Shown here: positions 1 to 7,656 of the stretch, one piece after another
How positions within the stretch are numbered: the stretch's first letter is position 1
How the letters are laid out: each line of letters begins with the position of its first letter
Source of the DNA: Actinomycetes bacterium
GTDB lineage: Bacteria > Actinomycetota > JAICYB01
Direction of reading: 5' to 3'
NCBI GenBank assembly: GCA_025934435.1
Contig: JAICYB010000023.1
Location: 1-44,821 of the forward strand
Length of the DNA: 44,821 nt
Notes under the pieces: model-generated
Database searches by the model: none
What the model was told of the DNA's origin: nothing
Seen by the model: the letters and a program-made list of their open reading frames with translations, nothing else
Position numbers and translations under genes: made by a program

Positions 1-598
1 ATTCGAACATCGCGCGGAAACGTCCGGGACGAAGTTGCACGGGCGGACGCTCGGGCGGGCAGATCCGCCGGAGGACGTCCATGTTCGCCGGCTCGACGCC
101 GACGCCGAAGAAGCAGAACTCGCGGGCGGCTTCGCCGCCGTGCACCTCGGCGACGACGCGTTCCCAAAGATCATCACCCGCACGCATGTCCGTCGGTTCG
201 CCGTCGGTGATCAGGAAGATCCACGGGCGGTAGTAGTCCGTTCCCGCCTGGCGGTACATCGCTTTGCGCGCGCGGATCGCATCGATCGATTTCAGGATCG
301 CATCGCCCATCGGCGTCGAGCCTCCGGCCCGGAAGGGCGCTGGCGAGAATGCTTCCATCGCCGCGAACGGGTGGGCGAGCTCGACGCTCGATCCGAAGGT
401 CACGACGGCCGCTTCGACGCGCTTGCGCGCAAGCTCGTCGGTGAGCACGTCGTCGCGGAACGCGGTGATGCCTTCGTTGACCTGACGGATCTTGTCGCCG
501 TGCATCGAACCGGAGATGTCGAGCGCGAGGACGGTGGCGCAATGCGGATGCTGCGGATTCGCGATCTCGATCTGCTGTTCCAGTGCATCGAGCGTCAT
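1..598 (-). CDS. VWA-domain protein (TerY-like), 3' end beyond window
   Basis: About 199 residues are visible and the C-terminus lies outside the window. It reads as a von Willebrand factor A domain. The MIDAS metal site D27-I-S-G-S31 lies in a beta-strand context, the TPMGD segment carries the conserved Thr, and the late strand with ITDGEPTD carries the conserved Asp. The start is the ATG at 598, preceded by GGAGG-like sequence (CGAGAGGGAGGCGTC). The layout resembles the single-domain TerY/COG4245 group, which is found with stress and tellurium-resistance proteins, but no partner is visible here. It is divergent from the acyl-CoA dehydrogenase at 748. The fold is confident; the role is unknown. 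Confidence 0.82.
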   Translation of the reverse strand, partial: MTLDALEQQIEIANPQHPHCATVLALDISGSMHGDKIRQVNEGITAFRDDVLTDELARKRVEAAVVTFGSSVELAHPFAAMEAFSPAPFRAGGSTPMGDAILKSIDAIRARKAMYRQAGTDYYRPWIFLITDGEPTDMRAGDDLWERVVAEVHGGEAAREFCFFGVGVEPANMDVLRRICPPERPPVQLRPGRFRAMFE

Positions 599-706
599 GA
601 CGCCTCCCTCTCGCGATATATCTTGAGTTCTCTAAGTAAACTCCTGTTGCTAAAGAGGTCAAGGAACACCGGGCTCCATGAGGCGGGGGACGCGGCCCTT
701 TCACTA

Positions 707-718
707 GACTCACGAGTC
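707..718. promoter_or_regulatory. Short palindrome, possible operator upstream of acyl-CoA dehydrogenase
   Basis: GACTC-AC-GAGTC forms two perfect 5-bp arms around a 2-bp spacer, 29 bp upstream of the acyl-CoA dehydrogenase start and in the divergent region with the VWA gene. A repressor site here would be typical for acyl-CoA metabolism genes, which TetR-family proteins often control. No such regulator is encoded nearby, and arms of 5 bp can occur by chance. Confidence 0.3.
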
Positions 719-747
719 AAGAGGGGAGATCGCGAGGAGGGAGTCGT

Positions 748-2073
748 ATGACCATCACCGACGTCCGTTCGGACACGACCGTATTCGACGAGCTGCAGAG
801 CTGGCTCGAGGAGCACTGGGACCCCGACCTCACCGTCGGTGAGTGGTGGGAGCGTCTCGGCACCGCCGGGTGGGCGGCCCCCATGCTCCCGAAGGACGCC
901 TACGGACGCGGCCTCAACCGCGCGGACTCCATGCGCGTCGCCGCGACCATCGCGAAGTTCGGCGCCCTCGGCGCGCCCGCCGGCATGGGCATCGGTCTCG
1001 TCTCGCCGACGATCGCGACGCACGGCACGAAGGAGCAGATCGACCTCTACGTGCGCGAAGCCGTGACGGGCAAGAAAGGGTGGTGCCAGCTCTTCAGCGA
1101 GCCGGGCGCCGGATCGGACCTCGCCGGTCTTTCGACGAAAGCGGTGAAGCACGACGACACGTGGATCATCAACGGACAGAAGGTCTGGACGTCCGGCGGC
1201 AATCACGCCGACCTCGGCATGCTCCTCGCTCGGACGGATCCCGAAGCACCGAAGCACCAAGGCATCTCGTGGTTCGCCTTCGACATGCTGCAGCCGGGCG
1301 TCGAGATCCGTCCCCTGCGCGAGATGACGGGCAACGCGATGTTCTGCGAAGTGTTCTTCACCGATGCGCAGGTGTCGGACGACGCACGCATCGGCGAACT
1401 GAACAACGGGTGGAAGGTCGCGAACACGACGCTCATGCACGAGCGCTCGGGCATGGGGGCCGGCGGCGGCGGCGCCGCCGGTTACTTCGGCGCACGAGCC
1501 GGAACCAAACCCGGACACCTCGACAAGCGCGCCGGTGACTTCGTCCAGAAGCCCACGCGGCGGCGCAGCGCACCGAAGCCGGCGGGCGGCAAGCCGCAAT
1601 CGCCCGCGCAGCAACTCATCGATCTCGCGAAAGAGTTCGGGAAGAACAGCGACCCGGTCGTCCGCCAGGACCTCGCGAAGCTGCACATCTACCGCGAACT
1701 GTCGCGCCTCACCACGGAACGCCACAAGCAGACGCGCGCGAGCGGCGGCGACATCCCCGGCGTCGCGAACTTCGGCAAGTTGCACATGGCGCACTCGATC
1801 CGTCTGTCGCGCGACCTCGGCATGCAGATCCTCGGCCCCCGAGGCTTGCTGCACTCGCACGAAGCCGAAGGCCGCGAGATGCTCGCGCACGAACCGGGCG
1901 GCGAGAGCGCGAACGCCGTGACGGCGGCAACGCTCGGCGCCCAAGCGCTTCCGATCTACGGCGGGACGGACCAGATCCAGATGAACATCATCGGCGAGCG
2001 CGTGCTCGGGCTCCCGAAGGATCCGGGTGACCTCGCGAACGTTCCGTTCAAAGACCTCCCGCGGAACGGCTGA
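748..2073 (+). CDS. Acyl-CoA dehydrogenase family protein
   Basis: A 441-residue FAD-dependent acyl-CoA dehydrogenase that would introduce an alpha,beta double bond into an acyl-CoA. Visible parts are the N-terminal helical domain, the middle-domain FAD signature (QLFSEPGAGSDLAGL, then VWTSGG) and the C-terminal YGGTDQIQ...ERVLGLP segment near residues 403-422. Two things are odd. The Glu that acts as base in classical enzymes (YEGT) is Gly here. A Gly-rich then Lys/Arg/Pro-rich insertion occupies about residues 234-285, between the beta domain and the C-terminal helices. A GAGGAGGGAG ribosome-binding site precedes the ATG. The stop overlaps the ATG of the LLM oxidoreductase (TGATG), so the two are coupled. 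The substrate is unknown; a role in steroid or branched acyl-CoA breakdown is only a guess. Confidence 0.9.
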   Translation: MTITDVRSDTTVFDELQSWLEEHWDPDLTVGEWWERLGTAGWAAPMLPKDAYGRGLNRADSMRVAATIAKFGALGAPAGMGIGLVSPTIATHGTKEQIDLYVREAVTGKKGWCQLFSEPGAGSDLAGLSTKAVKHDDTWIINGQKVWTSGGNHADLGMLLARTDPEAPKHQGISWFAFDMLQPGVEIRPLREMTGNAMFCEVFFTDAQVSDDARIGELNNGWKVANTTLMHERSGMGAGGGGAAGYFGARAGTKPGHLDKRAGDFVQKPTRRRSAPKPAGGKPQSPAQQLIDLAKEFGKNSDPVVRQDLAKLHIYRELSRLTTERHKQTRASGGDIPGVANFGKLHMAHSIRLSRDLGMQILGPRGLLHSHEAEGREMLAHEPGGESANAVTAATLGAQALPIYGGTDQIQMNIIGERVLGLPKDPGDLANVPFKDLPRNG

Positions 2074-2969
2074 TGCGTTTCTCGATCTGGCCGTCGCCCG
2101 TTCGTCCATGGGACGAAACCGTCGAGCTCGTCCAGCACTGTGAGAACGCGGGCTGGGACGGTGTCTACTTCGCCGACCACTTCATGCCGAACGGCGCGGA
2201 CGCGACGCCGCTCGACGGCGACACCGTCGAATGCTGGTCGGTCCTTGCCGGTCTCGCGGCAGCCACGAGCAGGCTCCGCATCGCGCCGCTCGTCACGAGC
2301 GTGACGTACCGTCACCCGACGGTGCTCGCGAACATCGCGGCGGCCGTCGACAACATCTCGCACGGACGACTCCTCCTCGGCATCGGCGCCGGATGGCAGG
2401 AGAACGAGCACGCGAGCTACGGCCTCGAGCTCGGCACGATCAAGGAACGGCTCGATCGCTTCGAGGAGGCGACACAGATCATCGTGTCGATGCTGCGCGA
2501 GCCACGAACCACCTTCGACGGCAAGTACTTCCAAGTGAAGGACGCGCCGAATCAGCCTCGTCCGGTGCAGGAGAAGTTGCCGATCCTGATCGGGGGCGGC
2601 GGTGAGAAGCGCACGATGAAGATCGCCGCGCGCTACGCGGACGAGTGGAACTCGTGGACGTCACCCGACGTCCTCGCGCACAAGGTCGGCGTCCTGCACA
2701 AGCACTGCGCCGACCTCGGACGCGACCCGGCGGAGATCAAGGTCTCGACGCAGGCGCTGGTGTTCGTCAGCAACGACGAAGAGTGGCTCAAGGACAAGCG
2801 CGCGATGGGCGTAGCCGGCACGCCGAGCGAAGTGATCGACATCCTCGGTGCGTACAAGGAAGCCGGAGCCGACGAGTTCATCATCCCCGACTTCACGATG
2901 GGATCGCTGCCCCGGCGCAAGGACACCTGCGATCTGTTGATCCAGGAAGTCGCGCCGGCGCTGCGTTAG
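2073..2969 (+). CDS. LLM-class (luciferase-like, probably F420-dependent) oxidoreductase
   Basis: A 298-residue TIM-barrel protein of the luciferase-like monooxygenase family. Supporting features are the N-terminal strand MRFSIWPSP, the GVYFADHFMP segment, the conserved RLRIAPLVTSVTYRHP strand, the NISHGRLLLGIGAGW loop and IGGGGEKRT near residue 175. Actinobacterial members usually use coenzyme F420 for hydride transfer, but FMN-dependent relatives exist and the cofactor cannot be decided by eye. It starts on the last base of the upstream acyl-CoA dehydrogenase stop codon, so the two probably act on the same pathway. Its stop codon overlaps that of modC on the other strand. Confidence 0.88.
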   Translation: MRFSIWPSPVRPWDETVELVQHCENAGWDGVYFADHFMPNGADATPLDGDTVECWSVLAGLAAATSRLRIAPLVTSVTYRHPTVLANIAAAVDNISHGRLLLGIGAGWQENEHASYGLELGTIKERLDRFEEATQIIVSMLREPRTTFDGKYFQVKDAPNQPRPVQEKLPILIGGGGEKRTMKIAARYADEWNSWTSPDVLAHKVGVLHKHCADLGRDPAEIKVSTQALVFVSNDEEWLKDKRAMGVAGTPSEVIDILGAYKEAGADEFIIPDFTMGSLPRRKDTCDLLIQEVAPALR

Positions 2970-3913
2970 TCCGTCTCGACGCCGATCTCGGTCGCTTTCA
3001 CCGAAGCGTAAACGGACGAACCCGGCGCGAGCGCGAGTTCGTTCGTCGCGGCCGGCGTGAGTTCGGCGACGATCGCGATCTCGCCGTCGATGCGAACGCG
3101 CAGGATGTCGCCCGCGGATTCGACGGCCACGACGCGTCCGGCCCAACCGTTGCGTGGACTTCCCGCGGGTCGCTCGGGGAAAAGCGCGACCGCGTGCGGG
3201 TGGATCGTCACGAACCCGTTCCCGGTCGGCGCGCGCGACGTAACGATCTCGGCGCCGGCGTCGGTGTGGAGGACGTTTCCCGCGAAGGTGCCCCGGTAGA
3301 GGTTCGTCCCGACGAGATCGGCGACGTAGCGCGAGCGCGGATGGACGATCAATTCGTCCGGTGTTCCGTCCTGCGCGACGCGGCCCTCTTCGAGCACGAC
3401 GACGCGGTCGGCCAGCGCGAGCGCGTCGACGGGGTGGTGGCTGACGACGATGCGCGCGCCGCTGCACTCGCGCACGTAGGTGCGGACGTCGCGCTTCGTT
3501 GCGATATCAAGTCCTTCGAAGGGCTCGTCCAAGAGCAGGACCTTCGGCTCGCGCGCCAATGCTCGCGCGATCGCGACGCGCTTGCGCTGCCCGCCGGACA
3601 GCTCGGACGGCTTCCGCCCCGAGTACAAGCCCATCCCGACGAGCTCGATGAAGCGCGACGCCGTGGCGCGATCGCTGCCGAACGCGACGTTGCGCAGCAC
3701 GTCCATGTTCGAAAAGAGGTAGTCGTCCTGCGGGACGTATCCGACGCGGTCCGCGATCGGTGCGCCGCCTTCGAGTCCGGCGAGCGCGCGCAGCAGCGTC
3801 GTCTTGCCCGCGCCGTTCGGGCCGACCACAGCGACGATCTCGTCGTCGCCGACGCGGAGCGACGCGTTGAGCGTGAAGCCGTCGAGTGAAACGTGGATGT
3901 CACTTTCGAGCAT
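2966..3913 (-). CDS. modC: Molybdate ABC transporter ATP-binding protein ModC
   Basis: A 315-residue ABC ATPase. Walker A is GPNGAGKT near residue 32, the signature is LSGGQRKR, Walker B is VLLLDEP and the H-loop is SHHP. A C-terminal region of roughly 70 residues (from about 245) fits a TOBE/Mop-type domain, as in ModC of molybdate and tungstate importers. It overlaps modB by 14 nt, completing a modA-modB-modC operon read right to left. The protein is slightly shorter than E. coli ModC. Substrate assignment rests mainly on the ModA-like binding protein. Tungstate, or both oxyanions, is an alternative. Confidence 0.88.
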   Translation of the reverse strand: MLESDIHVSLDGFTLNASLRVGDDEIVAVVGPNGAGKTTLLRALAGLEGGAPIADRVGYVPQDDYLFSNMDVLRNVAFGSDRATASRFIELVGMGLYSGRKPSELSGGQRKRVAIARALAREPKVLLLDEPFEGLDIATKRDVRTYVRECSGARIVVSHHPVDALALADRVVVLEEGRVAQDGTPDELIVHPRSRYVADLVGTNLYRGTFAGNVLHTDAGAEIVTSRAPTGNGFVTIHPHAVALFPERPAGSPRNGWAGRVVAVESAGDILRVRIDGEIAIVAELTPAATNELALAPGSSVYASVKATEIGVETD

Positions 3914-4667
3914 CGAGGATCGTCCGGGAGCCGATGATGACGAGCACGGCGATCGAAACGGCGAGGAGGACGAGGCTCAGCGCGAGGGCAGCGTCCGGAT
4001 CCGTTTCGAGCGCCAGATAGACGGCGAGCGGCAGCGTTTGCGTCTTGCCGGCGATGTTGCCGGCGAAGGTGATCGTCGCTCCGAACTCGCCGAGCGCGCG
4101 AGCCCACGTGAGTGCGGCGCCCGACGCGAGGGACGGGCCGATGAGCGGCAGCGTGACGCGAGCGAACGTTCGCAATGGACCCGCGCCGAGCGTCGAGGCG
4201 ACCTCCTCGTACCCGCGGTCGAGCGACCTGAGTGCGGCCTCGACCGTCAGGACGAGGAAGGGCATCGCGACGAAGGTCTCGGCGAAGATCGCGCCCGGTG
4301 TCGTGAACGTCAGCCGGAACGGGAGGTGCGCGCCGATGATGCCTCGGCGTCCGAAGGCGAACAGCAGCGCGACGCCGCCGACGACGGGCGGGAGCACGAG
4401 TGGGAGCGTCGCGAGTGCGCGAAGCAAACGCCGACCGCGGAACGAGCCGCGCGCGAGCACCCACGCCAGCGGTACACCGAACACGAACGCCAGCGCGGTC
4501 GCTGCCGTCGAGCAGACGAGCGAGAGGACCAGCGCGCTTCGAACGCCCGACAGCTGACCGAGGAGATGTCCCCACGGCGCGCGTGCGACGAGTCCGGCGA
4601 GAGGCAGAACGAGAAACAGGACGAGGCCGAGCACGGCGATCGCCACTGCGATCCGCGGCGGCTTCAT
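3900..4667 (-). CDS. modB: Molybdate ABC transporter permease ModB
   Basis: A 255-residue integral membrane protein with about six hydrophobic helices, starting MKPPRIAVAIAVLG. The cytoplasmic EAA-type coupling loop reads EVASTLGAGPLRTFARVTLP near residues 160-180, followed by a LIGPSL helix, as in ModB/CysT permeases. The ALGEFGATITFAGN stretch is typical of molybdate and sulfate permeases. Its start overlaps the modA stop by 4 nt (ATGA) and its end overlaps modC by 14 nt, so all three are translationally coupled. Confidence 0.9.
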   Translation of the reverse strand: MKPPRIAVAIAVLGLVLFLVLPLAGLVARAPWGHLLGQLSGVRSALVLSLVCSTAATALAFVFGVPLAWVLARGSFRGRRLLRALATLPLVLPPVVGGVALLFAFGRRGIIGAHLPFRLTFTTPGAIFAETFVAMPFLVLTVEAALRSLDRGYEEVASTLGAGPLRTFARVTLPLIGPSLASGAALTWARALGEFGATITFAGNIAGKTQTLPLAVYLALETDPDAALALSLVLLAVSIAVLVIIGSRTILDARK

Positions 4668-5371
4668 CTCGGCGGTAAGAAGCCGAAGGAGCGCAGGACA
4701 CGCTGACCCTTCGGCGAGAGCACGAGCTTCACGAACGCTTCGGCAGCGGTGCGATGCGGAGCCTTGCGCACGACGGCGATCGGATACGCCGTGATGATGT
4801 TCTGCGTATCGGGGATCGGAACACCTTCGGCTCTCGCGCCGGCCGAGCGGACGTCCGTCACATAGACGATCCCGGCATCGGCTTCACCGAGTTCGACTTT
4901 CGTGAGCACGGCTGCGACGTTCTCTTCGCGCGATGCGTTCCCGACCGTCACGTCGGCCGAGGCGAGCGCCCGGTCGGCGGACGATCCGCACGGCACCTGC
5001 TTCGCGCATAGCGCGACCGTCAAGCCCGGCCTCGCGAGGTCGGCGAGCGATGTCACGCGCCTCGGATACCTCTTGCCGACGACGATCTCGAGGCGATTGC
5101 GCGCGAAGACCACCGGCTTCTCGACGAGGGACGCTACTTTGCGCATGTTCTTTTCGTCCGCGGACGCGAATACGTCCGCCGGTGCGCCCTGCCGGATCTG
5201 GAATGCGAGCGCGGACGAAGCACCGAAGTCGAACGTCGCCTTCGTCCCGAGGGCTCGAAACACTTCGGTCAGCGAGGATGCAGCTGCAACCGTGGGCCGC
5301 TGCGCCGGCTTTCCGGCGCACGAACTCGCAGCGATCAGGGCGACCGCCAGGACCGTTCGCACGACGCGCAA
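4664..5371 (-). CDS. modA: Molybdate-binding lipoprotein ModA
   Basis: About 235 residues with a lipoprotein-type leader (hydrophobic stretch ending ASSC, lipid Cys about residue 18). It is the extracytoplasmic oxyanion-binding protein of the modABC importer. Family signatures are AAASSLTEVFRALG after the leader, FGASSALAFQIRQGAPADVF with the anion-contacting Ser residues, and the late YVTDV and AYPIAVV segments. There is no ATG near the leader; the candidates are TTG at 5371 and GTG at 5362, and I see no clear ribosome-binding site for either. The gene may therefore be leaderless, and the start is uncertain by a few codons. I saw no ModE box or Moco riboswitch upstream. Confidence 0.87.
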   Translation of the reverse strand: MRVVRTVLAVALIAASSCAGKPAQRPTVAAASSLTEVFRALGTKATFDFGASSALAFQIRQGAPADVFASADEKNMRKVASLVEKPVVFARNRLEIVVGKRYPRRVTSLADLARPGLTVALCAKQVPCGSSADRALASADVTVGNASREENVAAVLTKVELGEADAGIVYVTDVRSAGARAEGVPIPDTQNIITAYPIAVVRKAPHRTAAEAFVKLVLSPKGQRVLRSFGFLPPR

Positions 5372-5461
5372 TCTAATGGTTCGGGGACCGGCGGGGTCGT
5401 GTTCGTTCCTTCGGCAACCGGGGTATACGTGCGTCGAACGTCTACGTGCGGAAAGGAACCC

Positions 5462-5593
5462 ATGCTCGTCGGGTTGTTGGTCGTCGGCGTCTTCGCATTC
5501 CTCGGATCCATCGTGTATCTGGATGCCATGGCCGAGCGCAGCCGTCGCCGCGCGCGGATCGGCCAACGGGAAAAGATCTCGTTCAAGTCCTAG
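5462..5593 (+). CDS. 43-residue single-pass membrane protein
   Basis: A small ORF with a good ribosome-binding site (GAAAGGA, 5 nt before ATG). The protein is an N-terminal hydrophobic helix (LVGLLVVGVFAFLGSIVYL) followed by a strongly basic tail (AERSRRRARIGQREK), the usual pattern of a small inner-membrane protein with its tail in the cytoplasm. It lies divergent to modA and 46 bp before another membrane-anchored hypothetical gene with a similar ribosome-binding site, so the two may form a unit. I do not recognise the family. The start could not be further upstream without losing this site. Confidence 0.6.
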   Translation: MLVGLLVVGVFAFLGSIVYLDAMAERSRRRARIGQREKISFKS

Positions 5594-5639
5594 CCGGGAC
5601 GGGTACAGCCTCTCCGAGGTAATTCGAAAGGAGAGTTCT

Positions 5640-6158
5640 ATGCCTGTCTGGGCGTATGTAGTGATCGCTGTTGCGGTGTTCCTTCTTATCGTGGGCTTCG
5701 TTGTCTCGGCGATGCGGAGACGGGGCCTGCGCGAACGCTTCGGTCCGGAATACGACCGGGCCAAGAACTCCGAGCTCCGGCAGCGGGAGAAGCGCGTCGA
5801 CCAGCTCGATATCGTGCCGCTTTCGTCCGTCGCACGGCAGCGCTACGCGAATCAGTGGCAGACGGTGCAGACGCAGTTCGTGGACGATCCCGCGAGTGCC
5901 GTCCGGGCCGCGGACGCCCTCGTCACGACGGTCATGAACGAGCGGGGCTACCCGATGGACACCTTCGACCAGCGCACGGCCGACATCTCCGTCGACCACC
6001 CGCGCGTGGCCGAGAACTACCGGGCCGCCCACGCGATCTCCCTCGCGAGCGACAACGGCCAGGCGACGACCGAGGACCTCCGCCAGGCGATGGTCCACTA
6101 CCGGACCCTGTTCGAGGAGCTCTTGGGCGACGAGGAGCCGGAGCGCCGCGTCTCGTGA
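5640..6158 (+). CDS. Membrane-anchored hypothetical protein (172 aa)
   Basis: The ATG at 5640 follows a strong AAAGGAGAG site. Residues 4-25 form one transmembrane helix (WAYVVIAVAVFLLIVGFVV), followed by a basic stop-transfer stretch and a soluble, mostly helical domain. The domain includes RFVDDP-like and DTFDQRTADISVDHP segments that I recall from a family of uncharacterised actinobacterial and proteobacterial proteins. There are no catalytic motifs. It sits just before tRNA-Met with no obvious terminator between. The function is unknown. Confidence 0.8.
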   Translation: MPVWAYVVIAVAVFLLIVGFVVSAMRRRGLRERFGPEYDRAKNSELRQREKRVDQLDIVPLSSVARQRYANQWQTVQTQFVDDPASAVRAADALVTTVMNERGYPMDTFDQRTADISVDHPRVAENYRAAHAISLASDNGQATTEDLRQAMVHYRTLFEELLGDEEPERRVS

Positions 6159-6174
6159 TTAACTGGAGACCGAA

Positions 6175-6248
6175 GGCGGCGTAGCTCAGCTGGTAAGAGC
6201 ACCCGGCTCATAATCGGGGGGTCGGCGGTTCAAGTCCGCCCGCCGCTA
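6175..6248 (+). tRNA. tRNA-Met (CAT), elongator type
   Basis: A full cloverleaf can be drawn. The acceptor stem is GGCGGCG/CGCCGCT (first pair G-U), the D-stem GCTC/GAGC, the anticodon stem CCCGG/TCGGG with loop CTCATAA, and the T-stem GGCGG/CCGCC with TTCAAGT. CCA is not encoded; the discriminator is A. It is not an initiator: the first acceptor pair is not the C-A mismatch, and the anticodon stem lacks three stacked G-C pairs next to the loop. A lysidine-modified tRNA-Ile2 is possible, but the position directly before rpmG fits elongator Met, as in other actinobacteria. Confidence 0.93.
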
Positions 6249-6276
6249 CGTAGGTCTACCAGAAGGGATAGCGAAG

Positions 6277-6441
6277 ATGGCGAAGTCGGACGTCCGCGTG
6301 ATCGTCACGCTCGAGTGCACGGAGTGCAAGCGCCGGAACTACACGACGCAGAAGAACAAGCGAGAGCACAAGGATCGCATGGAGCTCAAGAAGTATTGCC
6401 CCTTCGAGCGGAAGCACACGGTTCACCGCGAAACGCGCTAG
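6277..6441 (+). CDS. rpmG: 50S ribosomal protein L33
   Basis: 54 residues, the usual length for L33. The first zinc-ribbon pair CTEC (C14, C17) is present. The second pair has C41 but Glu at position 44 (CPFE instead of CPxC), so zinc binding would be incomplete or use another ligand such as the nearby His residues. The start is an ATG after AGAAGGGATAGCGAAG. tRNA-Met lies 28 bp upstream, a familiar actinobacterial arrangement in which rpmG precedes secE-nusG-rplKA. Here about 6 kb of other genes separate them. The stop overlaps the convergent methyltransferase by 4 nt. Confidence 0.95.
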   Translation: MAKSDVRVIVTLECTECKRRNYTTQKNKREHKDRMELKKYCPFERKHTVHRETR

Positions 6442-6926
6442 ACGCGGACGACCATCCCCGTCGTAGGCGGCCCGCCGGGTAGGACCGTTTCGATGTCGAG
6501 CGGCTTCGTCGTTCCGAACGTCACGTGCCGGACCACGTCGTCGAACGCTCTCGGGAATCGCGGCGCGTCGGGTGCCGGATGCGGGTTCGTCTCGTACCAC
6601 CACGCGACGAAGACTCCATCCGGACGGATCACTCGCCGCAGTTCGTCGAACAGCTCCGGCAGGTCTTCGACGTGGTGCAGGAGATCCGCCGCGAGGACGA
6701 CGGCGAACGTCGAGTCGGCGAACGGCAACCTCGACCCGTCGGCGCGGGCGACGCGGGTCAACCCGCTGGCGCGTGCGGCCCTGAGTGCTCCGTCCGAACG
6801 ATCGATGCCGATGGCGTCCGGAGCGTGGAGCGCGAGCGCCGTCTGTCCGTCGCCGCAGCCGAGGTCGAGCATCGGACGCGGCAGTAGGAGCGAGCGGTCG
6901 AGGGGGCGGACGAACGTCCAGGGCAC
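6438..6926 (-). CDS. Class I SAM-dependent methyltransferase
   Basis: 162 residues, compact. Motif I is [11 protein letters not shown] near residues 20-30, then AIGIDRS (acidic end of the second strand), an [13 protein letters not shown] motif and [14 protein letters not shown] (motif IV-like), followed by LRRVIRPDG. This is the Methyltransf_11 pattern. It ends soon after the core with no clear substrate domain, so the substrate (small molecule, quinone, lipid or other) cannot be inferred. It is convergent with rpmG and separated from the PRC-barrel gene by 8 bp, so it may be the last gene of that transcription unit. Confidence 0.85.
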   Translation of the reverse strand: MPWTFVRPLDRSLLLPRPMLDLGCGDGQTALALHAPDAIGIDRSDGALRAARASGLTRVARADGSRLPFADSTFAVVLAADLLHHVEDLPELFDELRRVIRPDGVFVAWWYETNPHPAPDAPRFPRAFDDVVRHVTFGTTKPLDIETVLPGGPPTTGMVVRV

Positions 6927-6934
6927 GGTCGAGC

Positions 6935-7276
6935 CTAGCGTTCCGGTGGACGGAGCCGTTCGAGATCGCCGACCGAACAGTTGAGCTCGACGCGTCCGGG
7001 TGCGATGCGGGCGATCTGCTCCCAGCGCACGATGTAGCCGGACAGACGCCGTCCGAGGAACCGGAGACCGAGCGGACCATTCATCTGTCGCCTGAGATAC
7101 CCGAGACGCGCAAGTTCACCCGCGGCACCGATGAGAAGCCCGCTGACGCGAAGGGCTTTGCCCCACGCGTCGGAGACCTTGCGTCCGTCGCGCGTCGTCT
7201 CGATGTCGAAGACGTGTCCGATCTTGGTTCCGTCCGACGCGTAGACCATCGAGCTCAGCAGTTCGCCGGCGCGCAT
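6935..7276 (-). CDS. PRC-barrel domain protein
   Basis: 113 residues. The N-terminal half (LLSSMVYASDGTKIGHVFDIETTRDGRKV) has the strand-turn-strand pattern of PRC-barrel proteins, which bind partners or metals or RNA in different contexts. The rest contains GLLIGAAGELARLGYL and a closing IVRWEQIARI strand. The start codon shares a base with the upstream gene's stop (TGATG), so it is the last coupled member of the DUF892-lipoprotein-Nramp-PRC-PRC operon. A metal- or membrane-related accessory role is inferred only from the neighbours. Confidence 0.72.
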   Translation of the reverse strand: MRAGELLSSMVYASDGTKIGHVFDIETTRDGRKVSDAWGKALRVSGLLIGAAGELARLGYLRRQMNGPLGLRFLGRRLSGYIVRWEQIARIAPGRVELNCSVGDLERLRPPER

Positions 7277-7656
7277 CAGGCCCCCGGGATCTTTCCGATG
7301 ATGTGATCGCGCACCCAGTCCTCACCTCGCGAGAGTCCGGCCTCTTCGCGGTGGACCGAGAGATGGACGGCGAAGTCCACGATCACGACGTCCTTCCAGT
7401 CGATCGCGACCGGTTGCGGATCCCGCTCGGGATGGAACCATCGCCAGATGCCGGTGATGATCCGTCCGGTGAGCCCGCCGATGCGGGGGCCGAGTGCACC
7501 CGGCGTCGTGAGGATCTTCGTGACGACCGGGGGCTTGTTCGGTCCGTCGACGAACTCGAGCTCGAGATCGTCGACGTTGCCGCACGGGACGCCGGCGCTG
7601 TCGAGCATCTGCCGGTCGAGGATGTCGAGGTCGAGATCGAAGATGTCCCGTGTCAT
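7276..7656 (-). CDS. PRC-barrel-like protein, partner of the gene below it
   Basis: 126 residues with an acidic N-terminus (RDIFDLDLDILDRQML), then SAGVPCGNVDDLELEF, which looks like a PRC-barrel strand pair carrying a short-chain 'species-specific' turn. A second half follows with TGRIITGIWRWFHP and a closing WKDVVIVDFAVHL strand. The assignment is weaker than for its neighbour. ATGA coupling to the Nramp gene and TGATG coupling to the next PRC gene suggest that the two PRC-type proteins and the transporter are made together, possibly as a complex. Confidence 0.6.
   Translation of the reverse strand: MTRDIFDLDLDILDRQMLDSAGVPCGNVDDLELEFVDGPNKPPVVTKILTTPGALGPRIGGLTGRIITGIWRWFHPERDPQPVAIDWKDVVIVDFAVHLSVHREEAGLSRGEDWVRDHIIGKIPGA

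Noticed and set aside
625..643. GAGTT/AACTC inverted repeat upstream of the VWA gene
   Set aside because: Five-base arms with a 9-nt spacer are expected by chance in this AT-richer spacer.
5372..5461. Molybdenum-cofactor riboswitch or ModE site before modA
   Set aside because: The spacer is only 90 bp and no conserved stem pattern or palindrome of ModE type was seen.
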